From assembly GCA_963785075.1 (NCBI GenBank), contig CAWATW010000004.1, forward strand, positions 1 to 64,000: a stretch of 64,000 bases of DNA, in the 5' to 3' direction. The notes beneath the pieces are model-generated. The model did not search any database and was not told where the DNA came from. It worked only from the letters and a program-made list of their open reading frames with translations. Source of the DNA: JAOUGY01 sp963785075 (GTDB lineage: Bacteria > Actinomycetota > Acidimicrobiia > Spongiisociales > ZC4RG35). The position numbers were made by a program, and so were the translations under genes. Every line of letters begins with the position of its first letter. Within the stretch, counting starts at the first letter, position 1. Below, in pieces: positions 34,084 to 42,492 of the stretch.

Positions 34084-34545
34084 TCAGGATTCGAGTACCT
34101 GTCGCACCAACCGGTTCACGAGCCCACCGTCGACGTCGTCCTTGCGGGTCTTCATGATCTGTCCGATCACCCGTCCGGCAGCCTTGGGGTCGCCTTCCAC
34201 GCCGAGTTCTTCGACGGTAGCCCTCACGAGGCGCTCCGTGTCCTCTTCGGTCATCTTGGTGGGCAGCCATCTCGAGAGATATTCGACTTCGTTCCGGTAC
34301 TTCACGACCATCGGCTCGCCACGTTCACCGAGGGCCGAGTACTCCTCGATCGACTTCTGATCCTTCTTGACCTGCGCTCCGATGACGGCCACGTACAGAT
34401 CATCGTCGACCTCGCCTTCGAAGCCCGGTGCGGACTTGGCCAATAGGATCTCGGAGTTGACCATGCGGATCGTGTCGAGCCGTGGGCGATCGCCCGCCTT
34501 CATCGCTTCCTTCAGCTCGGCCCTCAACTCCTCTTCGATTGTCAT
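34084..34545 (-). CDS. GatB/YqeY domain protein
   Basis: 153 residues matching the YqeY family: MTIEEELRAELKEAMKAGDRPRLDTIRMVNSEI at the N-terminus and the C-terminal GRVIGQIMKTRKDDVDGGLVNRLV that resembles the tail domain of GatB. The family is thought to bind tRNA or assist amidotransferases, but the function is not settled. The ATG overlaps the GDPD stop by 4 bp (ATGA). Confidence 0.92.
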   Translation of the reverse strand: MTIEEELRAELKEAMKAGDRPRLDTIRMVNSEILLAKSAPGFEGEVDDDLYVAVIGAQVKKDQKSIEEYSALGERGEPMVVKYRNEVEYLSRWLPTKMTEEDTERLVRATVEELGVEGDPKAAGRVIGQIMKTRKDDVDGGLVNRLVRQVLES

Positions 34546-35276
34546 GAACGCTCCTGTGTGTCGTGCGACGCCATCACGTCGACCAGATGACCTGGGTCGT
34601 CGGTGATGATGGCGTCCACGCCGGCTTCGGCAAACCGTATTGCGTCTTCGGCCTCGTTCACCGTCCAGATTCCGACCCTGATCCCTGCCTCGTGGGAGGC
34701 GGCCACGGCTCGGCCGGCACCCCACGAGTCGAGCAGTCGCCACGACGGCGCAATCACTGTGTGCCCTCCCCGGCCGGCGTGGTCGATCACGTCGACGAGC
34801 GGCATGTCGAGGTCGACGAGCAACCCCGTCGCCACGCCCCCGCTTCGAGCCCGCGCTGCGATTCGATCGACCGTGGGCCAGTGAAAACTCGTGATCAGAT
34901 CGCCGGGTCGAGCGTGTTCCAGCACTTCTTCGGACACAAGCCCTTCCTCGTCGAATCCTGGCTCGAATGGCGAGTTCTTGATCTCGAGGTCGAATCGACG
35001 ATCGTGAAAGGCTGCGAGCGCCTCTGCGAGCATGAGTGGCCGCTGGCCTTCGCCGAGCGACACCTCCCGTAGCTCGTCCCAGGTGGACTCCGATATGGTC
35101 AGTCCACCGACGATCGGATCGTGTGACAGCACGAGAGTACCGCAGGTCGTCTTCCGGATGTCGGTCTCGACGGTCTCGACGACGCCAAAGGCGGCGCCGA
35201 AGCCGACGGCCGTGTTTTCCGGGTGTTTGGCAGGCCATCCTCGATGACCCCAGATTTCGGGTGAGGGGGACGCCAT
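34542..35276 (-). CDS. Glycerophosphodiester phosphodiesterase family protein
   Basis: 244 residues if started at 35276. GDPD signature: IWGHRGWPAKHPENT at the N-terminus, VETDIRKT with VLSHDP, then DLEIKNS, and IWTVNEAEDAIRFAEAGVDAIITDDP at the end. It cleaves glycerophosphodiesters to glycerol-3-phosphate. No signal peptide, so cytosolic. An ATG at 35285 is an alternative start. It is coupled to yqeY by ATGA. Confidence 0.92.
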   Translation of the reverse strand: MASPSPEIWGHRGWPAKHPENTAVGFGAAFGVVETVETDIRKTTCGTLVLSHDPIVGGLTISESTWDELREVSLGEGQRPLMLAEALAAFHDRRFDLEIKNSPFEPGFDEEGLVSEEVLEHARPGDLITSFHWPTVDRIAARARSGGVATGLLVDLDMPLVDVIDHAGRGGHTVIAPSWRLLDSWGAGRAVAASHEAGIRVGIWTVNEAEDAIRFAEAGVDAIITDDPGHLVDVMASHDTQERS

Positions 35277-35586
35277 GGCGGTCATTGTGGCATCGAGCCC
35301 GTCGAAACCCTCCGAGACGGGCTTGCATTCACATACGTGCACGCCTCAAGTGGCCAGTTTCTCCACTGTGGGTTTGACCGTTCGGCAGGAACCGGAGACC
35401 CCCTCCAGAAAAAACCACGAAGAATCCATTGCACGTCGAACTAGGAGCCGGTACCGTCCAATCGTACACATGACATGACAAGAGCGTAGCCGCGTGCTCG
35501 CTCGTGAAATCTGGAACAAGATCCGGACCGCGCTGCCCGCCCCCCGTGGCAGCGCAAACACCGCACCCAAACCCCCAAGGATGACA
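35277..35586 (+). promoter_or_regulatory. Divergent region upstream of whiB with a possible promoter
   Basis: 310 bp without a gene between the GDPD and whiB. A candidate promoter is TTGCAC (35429-35434) with TACCGT (35452-35457) at 17-bp spacing, giving a leader of roughly 120 nt, which is common for whiB genes. Nothing else was recognised. Confidence 0.4.
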
Positions 35587-35904
35587 ATGGCTACTGCCAA
35601 CATCACCAACGACGCCGTACGTTTCGCCACCCAGGGAATCTCCATCGCCACCGAATGGCGCGAGCTCTCCGCCTGTCGCGACTCCGATCCGACGCTGTTC
35701 TTCCCGATCGGCTCGACCGGTCCGGCCATCGATCAGATCACCGAGGCAAAAGCCATCTGCGCCGGCTGCATCGTCCAGGAAGACTGCCTCCAGTACGCAC
35801 TCGAATCCAATCAGGAAGCGGGGGTCTGGGGCGGGTACGCCGAGGACGAGCGTCGCCGTCTCCGCAAGCGCTGGCTGGCCGAGCGGCGTCGTCGCTCCCT
35901 CTGA
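35587..35904 (+). CDS. WhiB family iron-sulfur transcription factor
   Basis: 105 residues. The four cluster cysteines are C30, C58, C61 and C67 (C..CxxCx5C), followed by the GVWGG turn (79-83) and an arginine-rich DNA-contacting tail. WhiB proteins bind a [4Fe-4S] cluster and act with sigma factor region 4. Length and tail suggest a WhiB1/WhiB2-like housekeeping type, but I cannot assign the subfamily. Start ATG 35587 has AAGGA 5 nt upstream; ATG 35581 is possible. A terminator follows the stop. Confidence 0.93.
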   Translation: MATANITNDAVRFATQGISIATEWRELSACRDSDPTLFFPIGSTGPAIDQITEAKAICAGCIVQEDCLQYALESNQEAGVWGGYAEDERRRLRKRWLAERRRRSL

Positions 35905-35923
35905 CCAGAAGCTGAATCCGAGC

Positions 35924-35954
35924 AAAGGGGGGCCGGTTCTACCGGCCCCCCTTT
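35924..35954. terminator. Intrinsic terminator between whiB and the DUF3107 gene
   Basis: A 14-bp stem (AAAGGGGGGCCGGT and complement) with a TCT loop and A/T ends on both sides. It can serve both convergent genes. Confidence 0.85.
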
Positions 35955-35964
35955 CACATGGTGA

Positions 35965-36186
35965 TCAACCGAACCCGACCGTGGTCGGCGAAGCCTCTGT
36001 CTCGATCTCGATGAACCCGAAGCGGTCCCTCGGGAAGCCGACCCTGCGGTGTTTGGCGTCCTCGAACCACAGCAACGCTGTGTCGCCGGCGAAGGCGTTC
36101 TCCACCGACGCCTCGAAAGCACTGGCATCGTCGACCTCGAACTCGACCACCTTGCTGGTCTCGGCAATGCCGATGCGGACCTTCAC
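35965..36186 (-). CDS. DUF3107 family protein
   Basis: 73 residues, starting at a GTG (VKVRIGIAETSKVVEFEVDD) with GGAG 6 nt upstream; this length equals the usual family size. The family occurs in actinobacteria and has no known function; the strand-rich start and central FEDAKHRRVGFPRDRFGFIEIE are characteristic. An in-frame ATG at 36216 would add 10 residues and also has a purine-rich leader. It ends at the whiB terminator. Confidence 0.82.
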   Translation of the reverse strand: MKVRIGIAETSKVVEFEVDDASAFEASVENAFAGDTALLWFEDAKHRRVGFPRDRFGFIEIETEASPTTVGFG

Positions 36187-36262
36187 GATGTTCTCCTGGA
36201 GTTGATGGGATGCCATCGTAGACCCCTTCCGAGCACGCCCTCGATGTCGTAGCCTCTGGGCC

Positions 36263-37066
36263 ATGCGGAGACGGGCAAGAGCGATGATCGCAACCCTGGC
36301 GGTGGTGGCCGTTCCGGCTGTCACCATCCGCCTTCTCCACGGGTTGGCCGATCGACGATGGTTCCGAATCGACTACACCGACCTCGGGGGCTGGCTCGAG
36401 CGCACCAACCTCCCGGACGCGCTGACGGCGATCGCACGTCTGGCCGCACTCGGCCTCGCCTACTACGTCCTGATCTCGACCGTGCTGTACCTCATCGCGA
36501 TGGCGTCCGGAAGCAGGAGCCTCCTCAGACTCACCCGACCCTTGGCCATCCCGATCGTCCGGTCGCTCGCAGACCGACTGATTGCGGGGTCCATTGCCAT
36601 CGGGACACTCGCCACGCCGCTACTGGGCTCGACTCCCCCACCAGACCTACGACCCGACGTCCCAGTATCCGCCGACATCGCCGCCGGCCATCTCCCACCG
36701 TCACGCCTGGTGGATGCGGTCGAGTCGGAGCGTCTGGGTGAGATGACCGCTCCCGACGTTGTGTCCTTCACCGGACGTCCGACCACGGTGTCACCCGTCG
36801 AAGGCGCGGAAGTCACCGAGCCAACGCCGGTGGTCGGCGTCACCGAAGTCACGGTACGCCCGGGGGACCACCTCTGGGGCTTGTCCGAGGGTCGCCTCTC
36901 GCAGGCGATCGGTCGAGCGCCACTCGACCACGAAGTGGCGCCGTACTGGCGCGAAGTGGTCGAGGCGAATCGTGAGCGGATCCGCAGCGGCAACCCTGAT
37001 CTCATCCAGCCCGGCGAGGTCGTCACCCTGCCGGACCCGTCACCGTTCATCCCCGCAGGAAGCTGA
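36263..37066 (+). CDS. LysM domain membrane protein
   Basis: 267 residues. Two or three membrane helices lie within the first 110 residues. A proline/valine-rich linker (about 120-190) follows, then a C-terminal LysM domain (VRPGDHLWGLSE, REVVEANRERIRSGNPDLIQPGEVVTLP). LysM binds peptidoglycan, so the C-terminus is expected outside. An unusual 15-residue insertion (IGRAPLDHEVAPYW) splits the LysM. Its 3' end overlaps that of the yjbQ gene by 20 bp. Confidence 0.8.
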   Translation: MRRRARAMIATLAVVAVPAVTIRLLHGLADRRWFRIDYTDLGGWLERTNLPDALTAIARLAALGLAYYVLISTVLYLIAMASGSRSLLRLTRPLAIPIVRSLADRLIAGSIAIGTLATPLLGSTPPPDLRPDVPVSADIAAGHLPPSRLVDAVESERLGEMTAPDVVSFTGRPTTVSPVEGAEVTEPTPVVGVTEVTVRPGDHLWGLSEGRLSQAIGRAPLDHEVAPYWREVVEANRERIRSGNPDLIQPGEVVTLPDPSPFIPAGS

Positions 37067-37451
37067 GCCGCACCTGTCGGACCGGGTTGTCGCGGTTCAA
37101 GTCGACGAGCGTCACGGATTGCCACGTTCCCAAGGCCGGCGTTCCGGCAACGACAGGGATCGACACGCTCGGCGAGACGATGCCGGGCAATACGTGATCG
37201 GCGCCGTGGCCGGGCGATCCATGGCGATGTGCCCACCTGGCGTCTCGCGGAAGGATCTCGTCGAGGGCCTGCACCAGGTCGGCATCCGAGCCTGCTCCGG
37301 TTTCGATGATCGCCACGCCGCATGTTGCGTGCGGGACGAACACGTTCACGAGACCGTCGCCTTTGCCCCGACAGAACGCCACGACCTGCGATGTGATGTC
37401 GGCCACGTCGGGCCGGTCTCCGGTCCGGATCTCGAAGACTTCGCTGTCCAT
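37047..37451 (-). CDS. YjbQ/UPF0047 family protein
   Basis: 134 residues. Family motifs: GLVNVFVPHATCGVAIIETG, HGADHVLPGIVSPSVSIPV with metal-binding histidines, and the LVDLNRDNPVRQVRLSFL end. Members have been linked to thiamin phosphate synthase activity in vitro, but the physiological role is uncertain. The second ATG (37451) was chosen because family members begin close to it. It overlaps the LysM gene end by 20 bp, convergently. Confidence 0.88.
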   Translation of the reverse strand: MDSEVFEIRTGDRPDVADITSQVVAFCRGKGDGLVNVFVPHATCGVAIIETGAGSDADLVQALDEILPRDARWAHRHGSPGHGADHVLPGIVSPSVSIPVVAGTPALGTWQSVTLVDLNRDNPVRQVRLSFLRG

Positions 37452-37480
37452 GGGGGGCAAAGCTAGCGAGCGGCGGGGAG

Positions 37481-37515
37481 ATACTGAGCACTCGGTACCC
37501 AGTACTTGGTGCGGC
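37481..37515. repeat. Degenerate heptamer tandem repeat
   Basis: Seven-base periodicity with AC at fixed positions: ATACTGA, GCACTCG, GTACCCA, GTACTTG, GTGCGGC. It is weaker than the runs at 31.2, 51.4 and 57.6 kb but has the same period and an intergenic position, between prs and yjbQ. Confidence 0.5.
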
Positions 37516-37531
37516 CGGGGCGAAGCCCGGC

Positions 37532-38503
37532 CTAGACGTTGTCCCCCAGGAAGATCTCGGATACCGAGGAGTCCATGAAGATCGCCTGGAGGGCTTCGGC
37601 GACGATCGGAGCGATCGACAGCACCGTGAGCTTGTCGAGTTGAAGGGCATCATCGACCACCGGCAGCGTGTTGGTGACGATGACCTGATCGATCGGAGCA
37701 TTCTTCAAACGGTCGACGGCGGGCCCCGACAGGATGGCGTGGGTGGCGGCGATCCTCACGCTCAGCGCTCCACGACCCCGGATCATCTCGGCGGCGTTGG
37801 CGACCGTTCCGGCCGTGTCGATCATGTCGTCGACGATCACCACATGACGGCCTTCGACCTCACCGACGATGTCGAGTGCCTCCGACACGTTGTGGGCGTC
37901 GGGCGACCGTCGCTTGTAGACGAACGCCACACTGCCGTCGAGACGTCTGGCGTACTTCTCGGCACGCTTCACACCTCCCGCGTCCGGCGAGACGATCGCC
38001 GTGGGTCCGTCGATCTGGTCCGACAAATAGTCGGTGATCAGCGGGATGGCGGTGAGGTGGTCGAACGGTTTCGGGATGAAGCCCTGCAACTGACCTGTGT
38101 GGAGATCGACCGAAACGAGCCGGTCCGCCCCAGCCGTCATGTACAGATCGCCGATCAGCCGAGCCGTGATCGGTTCTCTGGGAAGCACCTTCTTGTCCTG
38201 CCGTGAATACCCGTAGAACGGCATGACGGCGGTGATCCGGCGCGCCGAGGCACGTCGCAGGGCATCGATGATGATGAGCTGCTCCATGATGGCGTCGTTC
38301 ATCGGATGGCAATGACTCTGCATCACGAAACAGTCGGCCCCCCGCACGCTCTCATTGGGGCGGGCGTAGATCTCACCGTTGGCAAAGGTGGAACGCTGGA
38401 GTTCGCCCAGCCGCACACCCAGGAGGTCGGCGACGTCTTCGGCGAGATCGATGTTCGTGCCGCCGGAAAAGAGCATGAGGCGATTGCGGCTGACGATGTC
38501 CAT
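37532..38503 (-). CDS. prs: Ribose-phosphate pyrophosphokinase
   Basis: 323 residues, class I PRPP synthase. N-terminal LMLFSGGTNIDLAEDVA, ATP-site region NGEIYARPNESVRGADCFVMQ, the VSPDAGGVKRAEKYA segment, and the PRPP loop VIVDDMIDTAGT are all present. It supplies PRPP for purine, pyrimidine, histidine and tryptophan synthesis. It follows glmU by 27 bp in the common actinobacterial glmU-prs operon. Confidence 0.97.
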   Translation of the reverse strand: MDIVSRNRLMLFSGGTNIDLAEDVADLLGVRLGELQRSTFANGEIYARPNESVRGADCFVMQSHCHPMNDAIMEQLIIIDALRRASARRITAVMPFYGYSRQDKKVLPREPITARLIGDLYMTAGADRLVSVDLHTGQLQGFIPKPFDHLTAIPLITDYLSDQIDGPTAIVSPDAGGVKRAEKYARRLDGSVAFVYKRRSPDAHNVSEALDIVGEVEGRHVVIVDDMIDTAGTVANAAEMIRGRGALSVRIAATHAILSGPAVDRLKNAPIDQVIVTNTLPVVDDALQLDKLTVLSIAPIVAEALQAIFMDSSVSEIFLGDNV

Positions 38504-38530
38504 CAGCGAACCTTCGCGCCCGTCACGTTG

Positions 38531-39931
38531 CTACTGCTCCTTGTCGCCCTCCGCGCGAGACCTACGGTAGCGCTCGGCCCTCCGGGCCGCATACCCGGCC
38601 ACATTGCGCTGTTCGGACCTCTCCACCGCGAGATCGCCTGCCGCCACGTCGTCGGTGATGACCGAACCGGCACCGGTGACGGCGCCGTCGCCGATCGTCA
38701 CGGGGGCAACCAGCATCGTTGAAGAGCCGATGAATGCTCCTTCGCCTATGACGGTCTCGTGCTTCTCGTAGCCGTCGTAGTTGCACGTGATCGTCCCGGC
38801 TCCGACGTTGGCGTTGCGACCGACCGTGGCGTCGCCCATGTACGAGAGGTGGGGAACCTTGGCGCCCTCTTCGACGGTGGTCTTCTTGAGCTCGACGAAG
38901 GTGCCCGCCTTCGCCGACGAGCGGAGCACGGCTCCCGGTCGAAGCGAGGCGTAGGGGCCGACCTCGCAATCGGGACCGACATCGGCGCCTCGCAGGACTG
39001 CGTACCAGACTCTCGAGCCCGTGCCGATGCGGCTGTCCTCGCAGAAGACGTCGGGTCCGACCACCGCGCCCGCTTCCACCTTCGACGTTCCCTGGAGGTG
39101 GCTTCCCGGGTAGATCACCGCCCCGGGCTCGACGACAACGCCGGCGTCGATGTACGTGCGCCCCGGGTCGAGGATCGAGACGCCCTCCAGCATCAACGCA
39201 GTGAGGATTCGGCCCCTCGCCACGGCTGATGCGGCCGCCAGCTGCTCGTGCGTGTTGATACCGGCGACCAGGGATTCGTCCACCACCATGGCCGCCACCA
39301 CCTGGCCACGGCCGGCGACCTTGCCGACGACGTCGGTCACGTAGAGCTCGGACTGAGCGTTTTCCGGCTGCAGCGTGTCGAGGTCGGATGCCAACGTGCT
39401 CCCATCGAACACATACATCCCGGCGTTGATCTCCCTGATGCTACGGAGGGCGTCGTCGGCGTCACGGTGCTCGACGATTCCGGTGACGCCATCCTCGTCG
39501 CGCACGACACGGCCGTATCCGGTGGGATCCTCGACCTCCGCGGTCAGCATCGTCACTCCGGCAGCACGTTCCTGGTGATGGGCGAGCAGGGAGGAGAGCG
39601 CCTCGGCGGTGACGAGCGGCGTGTCACCCGGGAGCACCATCACTGCCATGTCGCTCACATCGCCGAGATGCGAGAGCGCAATCTGTGTCGCATGCCCCGT
39701 ACCGTTGCGCTGTTCCTGAACGCACCAATCGACTCCTTCGGGCAGGATCTCGGTGACCTGTTCTGCCCCGTGACCGACCACCACCATCAGGCGTTCGGGC
39801 TTGGTCGCCAACACGGCATCGATCACCCACGACAGCATCGGCCTCCCGGCCACACGATGCATGACCTTCGGCTGCTCCGACTTCATCCTCGTGCCCTGGC
39901 CTGCTGCGAGAACGACGGCTACATGGCTCAT
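38531..39931 (-). CDS. glmU: Bifunctional GlmU (uridyltransferase/glucosamine-1-phosphate acetyltransferase)
   Basis: 466 residues. The N-terminal pyrophosphorylase domain has LAAGQGTRMKSEQPKVMH; the C-terminal left-handed beta-helix has hexapeptide repeats and ends with a short basic tail. It makes UDP-N-acetylglucosamine for peptidoglycan. ATG 39931 has GGGGAGAAAC directly upstream. Residues from about the RNGTGHATQ segment to GAVLRS are duplicated without change in the fragment at 40850-41643. A tRNA-Gln lies upstream, as in other actinobacteria. Confidence 0.97.
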   Translation of the reverse strand: MSHVAVVLAAGQGTRMKSEQPKVMHRVAGRPMLSWVIDAVLATKPERLMVVVGHGAEQVTEILPEGVDWCVQEQRNGTGHATQIALSHLGDVSDMAVMVLPGDTPLVTAEALSSLLAHHQERAAGVTMLTAEVEDPTGYGRVVRDEDGVTGIVEHRDADDALRSIREINAGMYVFDGSTLASDLDTLQPENAQSELYVTDVVGKVAGRGQVVAAMVVDESLVAGINTHEQLAAASAVARGRILTALMLEGVSILDPGRTYIDAGVVVEPGAVIYPGSHLQGTSKVEAGAVVGPDVFCEDSRIGTGSRVWYAVLRGADVGPDCEVGPYASLRPGAVLRSSAKAGTFVELKKTTVEEGAKVPHLSYMGDATVGRNANVGAGTITCNYDGYEKHETVIGEGAFIGSSTMLVAPVTIGDGAVTGAGSVITDDVAAGDLAVERSEQRNVAGYAARRAERYRRSRAEGDKEQ

Positions 39932-40009
39932 GTTTCTCCCCTGATCGATGGCTCGCGCAAGCACCCGCACGCAGCGGACGCGTCACCCACACCGGTTGGG
40001 TGTCATGGG

Positions 40010-40081
40010 CTGGGGGGACAGGACTCGAACCCGTACTGACGGGACCAAAACCCGTAGTGCTGCCAGTTACACCACCCCCCA
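40010..40081 (-). tRNA. tRNA-Gln (anticodon TTG)
   Basis: A 72-nt cloverleaf read on the minus strand. Acceptor TGGGGGG pairs with CCCCCCA. Anticodon stem ACGGG/CCCGT carries loop TTTTGGT, and T-arm GGGTTCGAGTCC is present. CCA is not encoded. It lies 78 bp upstream of the glmU start on the same strand. Confidence 0.94.
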
Positions 40082-40250
40082 AAGGTGGCCGGAGACAGCT
40101 TACCGACCTCGACACGGTGTCCACGAGATTGCATGGTCTGGCCGCGTGCCGACCGACGCGCTCGAGAGGACGTTCTTCCCTCGAAACGCAAGAGTGCCGA
40201 GGCCTCCACGCGAGGTCTCACAGATGCCGTTTAAGACTTCCCAATGCCGG

Positions 40251-40634
40251 CTACTCCAGCAACCACCCGACGACTAGGCCGAAGACGTTCACCACCAACG
40301 ATGCCGCGGCGACGACGTACCCGATGACGACCGGGACGCGACCATCGGACAGACCCAAGCGCATCGCTCGACGGCCGTACCAAACGGCCGGAATCGTTGG
40401 GGCGATCAGGAGCAGCAAGGCGGGGAGGCCGGCCGTCAGCACGGCGCCGATGGGTGCGGTCGCAGTACCGGACTCATATCCCTGAAGACTGAGCAACCAC
40501 TCGCCAAGCACCATCGCCGCCACCAACGCAACGGGCATCGCGATCACCGAGATCCACGCCACGCGTAGTGCCCGTCTGGCACCTTCGATCGGCTGGCGCC
40601 GACTCTCGAGTGAAGAATCGCTCGCAATCGACAT
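40251..40634 (-). CDS. Small membrane protein of unknown function
   Basis: 127 residues. Three hydrophobic segments (about 26-46, 62-82, 100-122) follow a short charged N-terminus. AAGGAG lies 6 nt before the ATG at 40634. No family recognised, though the pattern resembles DUF4190-like actinobacterial membrane proteins. It lies between tRNA-Gln and the mosaic of ispE and glmU fragments. Confidence 0.65.
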   Translation of the reverse strand: MSIASDSSLESRRQPIEGARRALRVAWISVIAMPVALVAAMVLGEWLLSLQGYESGTATAPIGAVLTAGLPALLLLIAPTIPAVWYGRRAMRLGLSDGRVPVVIGYVVAAASLVVNVFGLVVGWLLE

Positions 40635-40748
40635 TGCAGTCTCCTTTCGGATCCAATATGCGATTCACACGACCGAGCTGCAAGAGACCAACGTCACCGG
40701 CCGCCGCCGACGACTCCCCCGGCACTCTCACCTGTTCAAGTCAGGAGG

Positions 40749-40850
40749 TCATCGAGCGACTCGTGCGACCCCGAGTTCCCTGAGTCCGGCAGCGAAGCTC
40801 GCCCTGCTTTCGGGAGGCGCCTCTGCTGCCGCCGATTCGGCTTCTTCCAG
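40749..40850 (-). pseudogene. Diverged 3' end of an ispE gene
   Basis: Thirty-three codons plus a stop (TGA at 40751-40749) encode a peptide with EEAESAAAEA and RASFAAGLRELGVARVAR. It aligns without gaps to the last residues of the intact IspE at 43043 (DEAESAAAEA, RARFAAPLRRRGVERLA). Identity is roughly 60 percent, so this is not a recent copy of the local gene. It stops abruptly at 40850, exactly where the glmU fragment begins. Confidence 0.7.
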
Positions 40851-41643
40851 AGCGGAGCACGGCTCCCGGTCGAAGCGAGGCGTAGGGGCCGACCTCGCAA
40901 TCGGGACCGACATCGGCGCCTCGCAGGACTGCGTACCAGACTCTCGAGCCCGTGCCGATGCGGCTGTCCTCGCAGAAGACGTCGGGTCCGACCACCGCGC
41001 CCGCTTCCACCTTCGACGTTCCCTGGAGGTGGCTTCCCGGGTAGATCACCGCCCCGGGCTCGACGACAACGCCGGCGTCGATGTACGTGCGCCCCGGGTC
41101 GAGGATCGAGACGCCCTCCAGCATCAACGCAGTGAGGATTCGGCCCCTCGCCACGGCTGATGCGGCCGCCAGCTGCTCGTGCGTGTTGATACCGGCGACC
41201 AGGGATTCGTCCACCACCATGGCCGCCACCACCTGGCCACGGCCGGCGACCTTGCCGACGACGTCGGTCACGTAGAGCTCGGACTGAGCGTTTTCCGGCT
41301 GCAGCGTGTCGAGGTCGGATGCCAACGTGCTCCCATCGAACACATACATCCCGGCGTTGATCTCCCTGATGCTACGGAGGGCGTCGTCGGCGTCACGGTG
41401 CTCGACGATTCCGGTGACGCCATCCTCGTCGCGCACGACACGGCCGTATCCGGTGGGATCCTCGACCTCCGCGGTCAGCATCGTCACTCCGGCAGCACGT
41501 TCCTGGTGATGGGCGAGCAGGGAGGAGAGCGCCTCGGCGGTGACGAGCGGCGTGTCACCCGGGAGCACCATCACTGCCATGTCGCTCACATCGCCGAGAT
41601 GCGAGAGCGCAATCTGTGTCGCATGCCCCGTACCGTTGCGCTG
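40850..41643 (-). pseudogene. Internal duplicate of glmU, truncated at both ends
   Basis: This 794-bp stretch matches 38919-39712 of the intact glmU, with identical translation throughout and the same orientation (offset 1931 bp). It covers residues from RNGTGH in the uridyltransferase domain to GAVLRS in the beta-helix. It therefore lacks the start, the LAAGQGTR nucleotide loop and the C-terminal acyltransferase end. It cannot make a working enzyme. Identity without decay means a recent event, or an assembly artefact. Confidence 0.9.
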
Positions 41644-41734
41644 GAGTCCGGGGTTCCCTCTGGCCGCTCCTTGCACCGACCTCGAAGCTCCTGCCCGGGT
41701 CGGTTCTCAGCACCACGTGCCGGCGCGCTCGGCC

Positions 41735-41762
41735 GGTGGACGGGGATCGAACCTTTGACATG
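41735..41762 (-). other. tRNA-like 3' fragment at the duplication junction
   Basis: On the minus strand the sequence reads GGTTCGATCCCCGTCCACC, resembling a T-loop and acceptor end. The 5' half of the T-stem (CAAAG) does not pair with CCCGT, and no anticodon arm is present. It is therefore a fragment, not a functional tRNA. It lies 92 bp beyond the outer end of the glmU duplicate. Confidence 0.4.
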
Positions 41763-41826
41763 CAGAGCCAAACGCTCCTTCTCCCCTCCGCCGCCATGAG
41801 CGACGATGGATCGGAGAGGAGTCGAT

Positions 41827-42468
41827 ATGTTGTTCGATCGCGTATGGATCCGGCTCCCGATCCTCGTGGGGCTCATGGTCGCGGCCTGCAGCTCACCTCC
41901 GGCGCCATCAGGCGAAAGCGATGTCCCCGACGAGTGGCTGCTCACTGCGGACGACCTCGACGGCGATTTCAGCGAGCAATACCGCGGCCAGGCAACGGAA
42001 GGGGGAGGAGCGGTCTGCCCCGAGTCCAGATTCCGGACCGAGGACCACAGCTCGATCCGGGCCGAGTTCGTGCGCGCCGAAAGCCGTGCCCCCAGGGTCA
42101 CGGTGACGGAGGCGGTGTGGCGGATTGCCGCCGCCGATCCGGCGGCCTGGTTCGACGAGCTCGCAACCGCCTACGCCGACTGCGACCAGGTGGTGTGGAC
42201 CGACTACGGGGACACCAAGACCATTCGGCTCGTGTCCGCCGTCACCTCGGTAGCCGATCGGCTGGCGTTCCGCGTGGTCCACGGCGAGCCGCCGTTCGAC
42301 GGAGCACGGGAGGAGGAGCGGGTCGTCGTGACCCGGGTGGGCGACCTCGTGGTCGAGATCCAGGTCGCAGAGTCCTTCGAGGGGTCGGAGGAGCCACTCA
42401 TCGACGACCAGCAGCTCCTGACGATCGTCGAGCGCGCGATCGACGAGATCGCGCCCGCCACCGACTGA
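41827..42468 (+). CDS. Putative lipoprotein of unknown function
   Basis: 213 residues. Signal peptide with lipobox LMVAAC (lipidated cysteine at residue 21) followed by a serine/proline-rich linker. The body is a mixed fold with no recognised domain; WLLTADDLDGDF and a late VVVTRVGDLVVEIQV strand resemble sensor-like actinobacterial lipoproteins. GAGGAG lies 5 nt before the ATG. The next gene follows after 24 bp. Both are on the plus strand and interrupt the otherwise minus-strand ispE-glmU neighbourhood. Confidence 0.7.
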   Translation: MLFDRVWIRLPILVGLMVAACSSPPAPSGESDVPDEWLLTADDLDGDFSEQYRGQATEGGGAVCPESRFRTEDHSSIRAEFVRAESRAPRVTVTEAVWRIAAADPAAWFDELATAYADCDQVVWTDYGDTKTIRLVSAVTSVADRLAFRVVHGEPPFDGAREEERVVVTRVGDLVVEIQVAESFEGSEEPLIDDQQLLTIVERAIDEIAPATD

Positions 42469-42492
42469 CCGGTCGAAGAGGATCCCACCGCC

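Noticed and set aside
40850..41643. A second functional glmU
   Set aside because: The start, nucleotide loop and C-terminal catalytic end are missing.
41735..41762. Intact tRNA gene
   Set aside because: Only a T-loop/acceptor-like part exists, the T-stem does not pair, and no anticodon arm is found.
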